From Prosthecobacter sp. (GTDB taxonomy: Bacteria; Verrucomicrobiota; Verrucomicrobiia; Verrucomicrobiales; Verrucomicrobiaceae), in NCBI GenBank assembly GCA_020216965.1, contig JAIWOJ010000225.1, positions 1 through 5,010 on the forward strand: a stretch of 5,010 nt of DNA, given 5' to 3'. The notes below the pieces were generated by a model. It did not search any database. It saw only the letters and a list, made by a program, of their open reading frames with translations, and was not told the DNA's origin. Every line of letters begins with the position of its first letter. Position 1 is the stretch's first letter. Positions 1 through 4,803 of the stretch are shown here, one piece after another. A program made the position numbers and the translations under genes.

Positions 1-1
1 C

Positions 2-148
2 AACCGTCGTGGATTGGTTGTCATGGCGATTGATGCACCTCCCGTGAGAGAGTCCCCTTCTAAAACGTCCGAGACGGACCATGACATGACTCAAGCTGCC
101 ACACTGCGCCTCCGCTGCAAGCTCCTTGCTGACCTCCTTGCCGCATGA
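2..148 (+). CDS. C-terminal end of an unidentified protein entering from the left edge (partial, 48 aa)
   Basis: Reading in the frame that starts at base 2, the sequence is open from the left edge to a TGA at 146-148, giving 48 residues that begin NRRGLVVMAIDAPP and end KLLADLLAA. The stop overlaps the ATG of the next gene in an ATGA tetranucleotide. This is a typical sign of translational coupling and supports the frame as a real gene end. I do not recognise the protein. The next gene begins with a phage morphogenesis-like domain, so a phage structural or head/tail-associated protein is a reasonable inference, but no motif shows it. The true start lies outside the window. A run of this length could be open by chance in GC-rich DNA; the ATGA overlap is the main support. 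Confidence 0.5.
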   Translation, partial: NRRGLVVMAIDAPPVRESPSKTSETDHDMTQAATLRLRCKLLADLLAA

Positions 149-1146
149 GCATCTCCCTCCAGATCGACGTCTCCGGTGATGAGCAGGTCATCAAGCTGCT
201 GGGACGCCTGCGCGGCGCGCTGACGGACACGACGGAGCTGCACAAGAGCATCGGCAGCTATGCCGAGACACTGACCAGGCAGCACCTCACCACCCTGGCG
301 CAGACACGCCATGACACGGCTGACCGGCTGGGTGCCAAGCGCAGCGGCCACCTGGCCCGCGCGGCGGAGGGCGTGAGCAGCCGGGGCACGCAGGAGGCGG
401 CGTTTGTGAAGGTGGTGAGCCCCGGCATCGCAAGGGCGTTCGGAGACATCACCATCACTCCGAAGAACGGCAGCAAATACCTGACCATCCCCGCCACGGC
501 GGAGGCCTACAACCGCCGCGCCCGTACCTTCAATGACCTGCGCGTGGCCTTCTTTGGCCGGGGCCGCCTGGCCCTGGTGAAGGCGGAGCAGAGCAGTCTC
601 AGCGACCGCAAGGCAAGCGGTGGCCGCAGTGAGGTCTATTACTGGCTGAAGAAGACCGTGACGCAAAAGCAGGACCGCAGCCTGCTGCCGCCGGATGACG
701 ACTTCGCCGCCGCCGCCCAGGGCATCAAGGCCTACATCCGCCTGCTGCGCGCCGCCGCTGCCTTTGATGAGCGGCTCCGCGCCGTGGTCTCGAGCTGCGG
801 CTTCACCCCCTTTCAAGACTACTACGGCGGCAAGGTCGCCGGCTGGACCAGCGACCGCTACATGCCCCGCATCCGCGACGTGTATGGCAACGCCCCTGAC
901 AAGATCCCCTTCGATTTCCATGAAATCCTCGCCGCCCTGGCCCCGCGCGGCTTTTTCTCCAACTCGCCCGCGGGCGACGGCAACTTCGACCTCGGCGGCG
1001 TGCGCAAAGCCTTCGCCGCCGCCCGCGAAGTCCACGCCCTCTTCGGCGAGCCCCGCCTCGTCCTGCGCACCCCGGACTGCGGCCACGACTTCCCCGAGCC
1101 CGAACGCCTCGCCGCCTACGAGTGGCTGGATGCCGTGCTGAAATGA
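145..1146 (+). CDS. Chimeric protein: phage virion-morphogenesis (Mu gpG-like) domain fused in frame to the C-terminal part of an alpha/beta hydrolase
   Basis: The 333-residue product has two unrelated halves. Residues 1 to about 200 resemble the phage virion-morphogenesis/tail-completion family (Mu gpG-like), with features such as SGHLARAAEG (67-76), the ITPKNGSKYLTIPATAEAY stretch (104-122) and QDRSLLPPDDD (176-186) near the domain end. From about residue 205 (AAFDERLRAVVSSCGF) to 333 the sequence matches the end of dienelactone-hydrolase/acetyl-xylan-esterase-like alpha/beta hydrolases: RYMPRI, PFDFHEILAALAPR, a candidate catalytic Asp278 in GDGNFD, and the catalytic-type His314 in CGHDF. 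The half that should carry the G-x-S/C-x-G nucleophile elbow is absent, so hydrolase activity is not expected. There is no signal peptide. The start is set by the ATGA overlap with the preceding frame; no Shine-Dalgarno is visible. The best reading is a deletion or recombination scar joining a prophage remnant to a host hydrolase gene. A true functional fusion, or independent translation of the second half, is less likely. Domain assignments are by recognition only. Confidence 0.75.
   Translation: MSISLQIDVSGDEQVIKLLGRLRGALTDTTELHKSIGSYAETLTRQHLTTLAQTRHDTADRLGAKRSGHLARAAEGVSSRGTQEAAFVKVVSPGIARAFGDITITPKNGSKYLTIPATAEAYNRRARTFNDLRVAFFGRGRLALVKAEQSSLSDRKASGGRSEVYYWLKKTVTQKQDRSLLPPDDDFAAAAQGIKAYIRLLRAAAAFDERLRAVVSSCGFTPFQDYYGGKVAGWTSDRYMPRIRDVYGNAPDKIPFDFHEILAALAPRGFFSNSPAGDGNFDLGGVRKAFAAAREVHALFGEPRLVLRTPDCGHDFPEPERLAAYEWLDAVLK
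754..1146 (+). pseudogene. Remnant of an alpha/beta hydrolase gene (3' third only) inside the chimeric ORF
   Basis: This is the part of the chimeric frame that encodes the hydrolase C-terminus, from about residue 204 onward. It retains the strand and loop bearing the candidate acid residue (Asp278) and the final CGHDFPEPERLAAYEWLDAVL block, where the family keeps its catalytic histidine. Full-length members are normally several hundred residues and carry the nucleophile well upstream of the AFDERLRAVVSSCGF block, so roughly two thirds of the gene is gone. The frame is intact and codons look normal, so the truncation may be recent or the fusion may be tolerated. The exact junction could lie anywhere within about 740-765, because the Ala-rich stretch there fits both parents. 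Confidence 0.6.
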
Positions 1147-1190
1147 ACCCAACTTCCGCACATCACTTTCCTCGGGACGTTCATGAGCCC

Positions 1191-1277
1191 ATTGCAAAAC
1201 CTCCGCATTCTGGCGAATGCGCCTACTTCTGATTGTAGGCTCGTCCGCCAGGACGAGGAGATAAGTGGTTTTGCAAT
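1191..1277. repeat. REP doublet / REPIN-like palindromic element with four-way-junction folding potential
   Basis: On the + strand, 1235-1260 reads GTAGGC, TCGTCC, GCCA, GGACGA, GGAG. On the - strand, 1226 back to 1201 reads GTAGGC, GCATTC, GCCA, GAATGC, GGAG. The two units share head, loop and tail but have different, self-complementary 6-bp stems, which suggests the pairing itself is conserved. They face each other across an 8-base spacer (1227-1234) and lie within an outer inverted repeat, ATTGCAAAAC (1191-1200) and GTTTTGCAAT (1268-1277). A 5'-GTAG head followed by a hairpin is the known hallmark of REP sequences handled by RAYT (TnpA_REP, Y1 HUH-type) transposases. The family link is inferred, as no RAYT gene is in the window. 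The element follows the chimeric gene by 44 bp and could also end its transcripts, although no T-run follows. Confidence 0.75.
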
Positions 1278-1300
1278 TTACTGTCTTGTTCCCTCAAAAT
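1271..1300 (+). promoter_or_regulatory. Weak candidate sigma70-type promoter for the beta-propeller gene
   Basis: TTGCAA at 1271-1276 (4 of 6 to TTGACA) and CAAAAT at 1295-1300 (4 of 6 to TATAAT) are 18 bases apart, about 50 bases before the ATG at 1350. The -35-like box lies in the right end of the REP-like element, so the repeat could contribute to expression of the gene. An alternative AT-rich box, GATAAAT at 1312-1318, has no well-spaced -35 partner. The match is weak and could be chance. Confidence 0.2.
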
Positions 1301-1349
1301 TCGGAATCCAGGATAAATACGCGGCCCTTCCGCACGCGCCCCACCTGCC

Positions 1350-2336
1350 ATGAAAACCCTGCTGATTTGCCTCGTCCTCGGCTCCACCTCTCTCGCCGCT
1401 GCCGAGACCATCCCGCGCGTGCCTGTGCCGGATGGCGATCCCTGGGACCTCTGCCACATGCCCGATCTCGGCCCAATGCGCGGCCCGGACCCGAAGAAGC
1501 AGCACATCGTCGATCACGGCTTCCTGCGGCGGCCCGACGGCGGCTGGACGCTCTGGGCCTGCCTGCGCGGCACCGCGGCCGGGCGGGTGCTCTTCGGCTG
1601 GGAGGGCGAATCGCTCGAAAAAGGCCCGTGGCAGCCCCTCGGCATCGTAGCCCGGGCGGCCCCGGCCTGGGGCGAAAACGCCCGCACCGGCCCGAACCTC
1701 GAAAGCGGCACCGTTCGTTCCGCGCTCGCCCCCGGAGAGGCCCCCAAATGGCCCGGCGAAGTCATCCAGGCACCGCATTTCCTGGAGTGGCAGGGGCAGT
1801 TTCTCTGCTTCTACAACTCCAACGGCATCCGGCTCATGACCTCGCCGGACGGGCGCACCTTCACCCGGCGCGGCACCCAACCGGATGGAAACCTGCTCTA
1901 CGCCGACGGCGGGCGCGATGTGATGGTGCTGCCCATCGGCGACGTCTTGCACGCCTACTCCACCATCTCCACGAAGGACGGTCGCGGCTACGTCATGCTC
2001 CGCACCTCCACCGACCTGAAGACCTGGACGCCAGGGAAAAACGTCAACGAAGGCGGCCCCGGCGGCAGCGGGCCCATCAGCGCAGAGAGCCCCTTCGTCG
2101 TCGCCCTCGACGGCTTCTTTTACCTCTTCCGCGCCTCCTCGGATGACGGCAAGACCTACGTCTATCGCTCCGCCACGCCGGACGACTTCGGCGTGAACGA
2201 CAGCTCCAAACTCATCGCCACGCTGAAGCTGAAGGCCCCCGAAATCATCCACCACGAAGGCCAGTGGTTCATCAGCGACCTCGGCGATTTCCAGTCCCTG
2301 AAGCTCCGCCGCCTGCGCTGGGATAAGTCATCATGA
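1350..2336 (+). CDS. Secreted five-bladed beta-propeller glycoside hydrolase-like protein (GH43/GH32-like)
   Basis: The 328-residue protein starts with a typical signal peptide (Lys2, hydrophobic 4-15, AAA before Glu19), so it should be exported. The rest has the repeating blade pattern of the GH43/GH32/GH117/GH130-type propeller: GWTLWACLRG (65-74), the APHFLEWQGQFLCFYN block (141-156), SPDGRTF (165-171), GRDVMVLPIGDVLHAY (188-203), RTSTDLKTW (218-226), AESPFVV (245-251) and KAPEIIHHEGQWFIS (295-309). Candidate acidic active-site residues, by analogy with GH43/GH32, are Asp55 in QHIVDHGF, Asp190 in GRDVMV and Glu246 in AESP. Glu298 in KAPE is another possibility. These are inferences from motif placement. 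It probably acts on a glycan in the periplasm or outside the cell, perhaps with the downstream sulfatases. The CAZy family and substrate cannot be fixed from the sequence alone. The start is chosen because it gives the signal peptide; there is no Shine-Dalgarno. Confidence 0.75.
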   Translation: MKTLLICLVLGSTSLAAAETIPRVPVPDGDPWDLCHMPDLGPMRGPDPKKQHIVDHGFLRRPDGGWTLWACLRGTAAGRVLFGWEGESLEKGPWQPLGIVARAAPAWGENARTGPNLESGTVRSALAPGEAPKWPGEVIQAPHFLEWQGQFLCFYNSNGIRLMTSPDGRTFTRRGTQPDGNLLYADGGRDVMVLPIGDVLHAYSTISTKDGRGYVMLRTSTDLKTWTPGKNVNEGGPGGSGPISAESPFVVALDGFFYLFRASSDDGKTYVYRSATPDDFGVNDSSKLIATLKLKAPEIIHHEGQWFISDLGDFQSLKLRRLRWDKSS

Positions 2337-2392
2337 ACCTGGATTCCCCGTGATGCGGCCCCCCTTCTCTGCATGAACTGCGGATTCAGAGA

Positions 2393-2421
2393 TTGATACC
2401 TGTCGGCAAGAGAAGGTTTAT
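2393..2421 (+). promoter_or_regulatory. Candidate sigma70-type promoter for the sulfatase gene
   Basis: TTGATA at 2393-2398 matches TTGACA at 5 of 6. With a 17-base spacer, GTTTAT at 2416-2421 is the -10 candidate (3 of 6 to TATAAT), about 20 bases before the ATG at 2443. A T-rich tract (2431-2436) follows, just before the start, where a Shine-Dalgarno would normally be. The 106-base gap after the previous stop suggests the sulfatase is expressed separately. The -10 is poor, so this is a tentative call. Confidence 0.3.
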
Positions 2422-2442
2422 CATCACCGCTTTTTTCAATTT

Positions 2443-3834
2443 ATGCCCCTCCAACGCAGCATCCTTAGCGCACTTTTGGTAAGCCAGACACTCGTGTTTG
2501 GCGCTGAAGCCCCACAGTCAGGAAACTCTGAGTCACGGCCCAACATCCTCTACCTCCTCGCCGATGACCTTGGCTACGGTGACCTCGGCAGCTACGGGCA
2601 AAAGCTCATCCGCACGCCGCGCCTTGATGCCATGGCGTCCCAGGGCATGCGTTTCACGCAGCACTATGCAGGCGCGCCATCGTGCCATCCCTCCCGCTGT
2701 GTGCTCTTCACCGGCAAACACAGCGGTCATGCTTACATTCGCGGCAACAGCAAGATTCCTCTCCGCCCGGAGGACTTCACGCTCTCTCAGATGCTCAAAG
2801 ACGCAGGCTACAAGACGGGGGGCATCGGTAAATGGGCGCTGGGCGATCACGACACCACGGGCGCACCGTGGCAGAAGGGCATGGATGAGTTCTTCGGCTA
2901 CCTGGACCAAACCCACGCGCATGGCTACTACCCGGATTTCCTTTGGCGCAATGGTCAGCGCATCGAGCTGCTGGAGAACAAGGATGGCAAACGCGGCTCC
3001 TACTCGCATGATCTGTTCGTGGACTTCGCGCTGGATTTCATCCGGCGGCACAAGGACGGGCCGTTTTTCTTTTACGCTGCCTTCACCATCCCGCACGCAG
3101 AGGTCACGGTGCCGGAGGATTCGCTCGCCGAGTATCGCGGCAAGTGGCCGGAGCCGAAAAAGTTTGAGGGCAGCAAGACCTACTGCCCGCAGGACCAGCC
3201 CCGCGCCGTGCGCGCCGCCATGATCACCCGGCTCGACCGCGATGTGGGCCGCCTCCTTGATTTGCTGGATGAACTGAACCTCTCGCAAAACACGCTCGTC
3301 ATCTTCACCAGCGACAACGGCCCCATCACCGCTGGCGGGCAAGACCCTGAGTTCTTCGACAGCAACGGCCCGCTGCGAGATTTGAAGTTCACCCTGCGTG
3401 AAGGCGGCATCCGCGTTCCCTGCATCGCCCGCTGGCAAGGTCGCATCGCCCCCGGCAGCACCAGCGAGCACGTTTCCGATTTCGCCGACATGCTGCCCAC
3501 CTTCGCCGAACTCGCCGCCGTGCCTGCTCCGCCAGAAATCGACGGCGTTTCCATTCTGCCCACTCTTCTCGGTCAACCCGGGAGCCAGAAGACCCGCTCC
3601 CATCACTACTGGGAAGCCGCACCTGCCCAGGCGGTGCGAAAAGGCGATTGGAAAGCCTACCGCAGCGCCCCAGGCAAGCCCATTGAGCTCTACAACCTCG
3701 CCACGGACATCGGTGAAACGCAAAACATCGCTCAGCAGCATCCCGACATCCTCGCCAAGATCGAAAAACTCCTCGAAGAGTCGCACACCGAGTCCGCCGA
3801 GTTCCCGCTGAAAGCGAAGAAAAAGAAACCCTAG
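2443..3834 (+). CDS. Secreted sulfatase of the type I (formylglycine-dependent, arylsulfatase A-like) family
   Basis: The 463-residue protein has an N-terminal export signal (hydrophobic 7-20, likely cleavage near AEA at 21-23), followed by the sulfatase core. NILYLLADDLGYGDLGSYG (34-52) supplies the metal-binding pair Asp41/Asp42. CHPSRCVLFTG (81-91) is the formylglycine signature, with Cys81 as the residue oxidised by a formylglycine-generating enzyme and Arg85 supporting it. Lys130 (GKW), His218 (IPHAE), Asp291/Asn292 (TSDNGP) and Lys315 before REGGIRVP (319-326) fit the other conserved sites. The C-terminal subdomain ends with the usual ELYNLATDIGETQNIA block (415-430), then a lysine-rich tail. 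Length is normal. It should hydrolyse sulfate esters, probably on a polysaccharide, but the substrate is unknown. The position after Lys130 that is often His (GKWHLG) is Ala here. No Shine-Dalgarno is present; the start is chosen for the signal peptide. Confidence 0.92.
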   Translation: MPLQRSILSALLVSQTLVFGAEAPQSGNSESRPNILYLLADDLGYGDLGSYGQKLIRTPRLDAMASQGMRFTQHYAGAPSCHPSRCVLFTGKHSGHAYIRGNSKIPLRPEDFTLSQMLKDAGYKTGGIGKWALGDHDTTGAPWQKGMDEFFGYLDQTHAHGYYPDFLWRNGQRIELLENKDGKRGSYSHDLFVDFALDFIRRHKDGPFFFYAAFTIPHAEVTVPEDSLAEYRGKWPEPKKFEGSKTYCPQDQPRAVRAAMITRLDRDVGRLLDLLDELNLSQNTLVIFTSDNGPITAGGQDPEFFDSNGPLRDLKFTLREGGIRVPCIARWQGRIAPGSTSEHVSDFADMLPTFAELAAVPAPPEIDGVSILPTLLGQPGSQKTRSHHYWEAAPAQAVRKGDWKAYRSAPGKPIELYNLATDIGETQNIAQQHPDILAKIEKLLEESHTESAEFPLKAKKKKP

Positions 3835-3842
3835 CCCCAAAG

Positions 3843-3917
3843 AGCTGACAGAAAGATGGGGGCAGAGAATGAAACCCGATAGAATCCAGATATTTCTGCC
3901 CCCTTTTTCTGTCAGCT
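3843..3917. repeat. Upstream palindrome of the GxxExxY cassette
   Basis: AGCTGACAGAAA (3843-3854) pairs perfectly with TTTCTGTCAGCT (3906-3917), and GGGGGCAGA (3858-3866) pairs with TCTGCCCCC (3895-3903). A small asymmetric internal loop lies between the two stems (GAT against TT). The central 28 bases are mostly unpaired. The element starts 8 bases after the sulfatase stop and ends 9 bases before the GxxExxY start. The same arms recur at 4723-4789. The inner stem followed by TTTTT on the + strand could act as a terminator for the sulfatase gene. Confidence 0.9.
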
Positions 3918-3926
3918 AGATTTTGT

Positions 3927-4727
3927 ATGCCAATCACGCCTCAACACACCTACCAACCGCTTGATCAAGCTGCGTTTGGTCCGCTGTCCTATGAGGTCTT
4001 TGCGGGCGTTTTGGCGATCCGAAAACAACTGGGACGGTTCTTTGATGAAAAGCATTACAAGAAGGCTCTTGCTCTCCAATGGCCCGAAGCCATTCTCGAA
4101 GCCCCGATCCTGGTCAGTCATGGCACCTTCAGGAAGTTCTACTACCTGGACCTCTTGATCCACATGGGTGGTGTTTTCGAGTTCAAGACGGTGGAAACGC
4201 TCACCGCCCGTCACAAGGCCCAACTGCTCCACTACCTCATGCTGGCCGAACTCTGGCACGGGCTGCTCATCAATGTGCGTCCAGAAAAGATGCAGCGCGA
4301 GTATGTGAACAATCAGCTCAGACATGCCGACCGGCATCAGTTTCACATCGTCACCGAAGGCTTGAAAACAAGTGTCCCAGGAGCGCAAATCTTCCGCTCC
4401 ATCCTCTCGGACCTGCTCAATGATTGGGGCACCTGCCTGGACCTTGGCTTGTATGAAGAAGCGATCACCCACTTCTGCGGTGGCGAAGAGTCTGTCATCC
4501 GCCCGACCACCGTCTTTTATGAGCAACAAACCCTCGGCAATCAAAACTTACGCTTCGTCACGGAGAAAACCGCCTTCAAGCTCACTGCTTTTGAGAGTGA
4601 TGACAGTCAGGAAAGGTTCCGGCAGCACATCCAGAGCATGGTGAACCATCTCGATATCGAAAGCCTCCTCTGGGCCAACCTCGGGCGTCGCCGTGTCACC
4701 ATCCAAACCTTGGTTCCTGAGTGCTGA
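3927..4727 (+). CDS. GxxExxY-family protein with PD-(D/E)xK-like core and a long C-terminal extension
   Basis: Residues 20 to about 120 follow the GxxExxY family pattern: LSYEVFAGVLAIRKQLG (20-36), E41-x-x-Y44, a candidate nuclease Asp75 in YYLDLLIHM, E85-x-K87 in FEFKTVETL, Q99 in HKAQLLHYLMLAEL and the strand WHGLLINV (110-117). E, D, ExK and Q in this order match the RecB/PD-(D/E)xK fold. The family name motif is altered: the Gly three residues before the Glu is Phe38 (FFDEKHY). Family members are commonly about 120-140 residues; here some 145 further residues (about 121-266) show no domain I recognise. There is no signal peptide, so a cytoplasmic role is expected. The family's biochemical function is not established to my knowledge; DNA cleavage is inferred from the fold. 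The start at 3927 lies 9 bases after a palindrome, without a Shine-Dalgarno, and the TGA stop lies in the next palindrome. Confidence 0.8.
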   Translation: MPITPQHTYQPLDQAAFGPLSYEVFAGVLAIRKQLGRFFDEKHYKKALALQWPEAILEAPILVSHGTFRKFYYLDLLIHMGGVFEFKTVETLTARHKAQLLHYLMLAELWHGLLINVRPEKMQREYVNNQLRHADRHQFHIVTEGLKTSVPGAQIFRSILSDLLNDWGTCLDLGLYEEAITHFCGGEESVIRPTTVFYEQQTLGNQNLRFVTEKTAFKLTAFESDDSQERFRQHIQSMVNHLDIESLLWANLGRRRVTIQTLVPEC

Positions 4728-4789
4728 CAGAAACATAGGGGGCAGAAAGATTGGTTTCTGAATTTTTCTGCCCCCCTTTTTCTGTCAGC
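4723..4789. repeat. Downstream palindrome of the GxxExxY cassette, overlapping its stop codon
   Basis: GCTGACAGAAA (4723-4733) pairs with TTTCTGTCAGC (4779-4789), and GGGGGCAGAAA (4738-4748) pairs with TTTCTGCCCCC (4765-4775). The pairing goes on through GATT (4749-4752) with AATT (4761-4764, one G-T pair), leaving an 8-base loop at 4753-4760. An asymmetric internal loop (CATA against CTT) separates the outer and inner stems, as in the 3843 copy. The TGA of the GxxExxY gene is bases 4725-4727, within the first arm. The second arm ends 14 bases before the ATG of the next sulfatase. Confidence 0.92.
4738..4781 (+). terminator. Possible intrinsic terminator formed by the inner hairpin of the downstream palindrome
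   Basis: The GGGGGCAGAAA/TTTCTGCCCCC stem, extended by AT pairs around an 8-base loop, is followed by one C and then TTTTT (4777-4781) on the + strand. This is the form of a factor-independent terminator. On the other strand no comparable T-run follows, so any effect would be directional. If it works, the second sulfatase would need its own promoter or read-through, although only 14 bases separate the palindrome from its ATG. Function is inferred from structure only. Confidence 0.45.
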
Positions 4790-4803
4790 CCAACCGTCTC
4801 GTC

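Larger units (their letters stand above)
3843..4789 (+). mobile_element. Putative cassette: GxxExxY nuclease-like gene bracketed by two related palindromes
   Basis: A single gene (3927-4727) is enclosed by two long palindromes with the same arms in the same orientation, making a unit of about 0.95 kb between two sulfatase genes. The downstream palindrome contains the stop codon of the gene, and only 9 bases separate the upstream palindrome from the start. Gene and repeats therefore look like one package. By hand count GC is 50% in 4501-4620 against 63% in 3541-3600 of the neighbouring sulfatase. No transposase and no convincing target-site duplication is seen. Mobility is an inference; the palindromes could instead be repeats that have seeded many intergenic sites, with the gene between them by coincidence. 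Confidence 0.5.

Noticed and set aside
91..1197. Long open frame on the - strand opposite the chimeric gene (368 codons)
   Set aside because: Its translation is a low-complexity Ala/Gly/Val/Arg-rich product with no recognisable domain, as expected from GC-rich third positions of the + strand gene, which has clear homology-like motifs.
1191..1277. Cloverleaf-like fold considered as a tRNA
   Set aside because: Arm and loop sizes do not fit (6-bp arms with 4-, 8- and 4-base loops), no T-loop consensus and no CCA-like end; the GTAG-headed inverted hairpins fit a REP doublet much better.
1265..2146. Arg/Pro/His-rich + strand frame overlapping the beta-propeller gene (293 codons)
   Set aside because: Composition is typical of an out-of-frame reading of GC-rich DNA, and the alternative frame gives a signal peptide and propeller motifs.
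2366..2392. TCTCTG/CAGAGA inverted repeat in the gap before the sulfatase gene
   Set aside because: A 6-bp stem with a 15-base loop and no T-run is too weak to call a terminator or operator.
2533..3840. Long open frame on the - strand opposite the sulfatase (435 codons)
   Set aside because: It is the antisense shadow of a gene with an unmistakable sulfatase active site; no motif is seen in the antisense product.
3843..4789. Repeated palindromes considered as a CRISPR array
   Set aside because: There are only two copies, separated by a full gene, with no regular spacers.
3837..4793. CCAA on both sides of the cassette (3837-3840 and 4790-4793) as a target-site duplication
   Set aside because: Four bases can match by chance, and on the left it is not directly next to the palindrome (two to three bases lie between).
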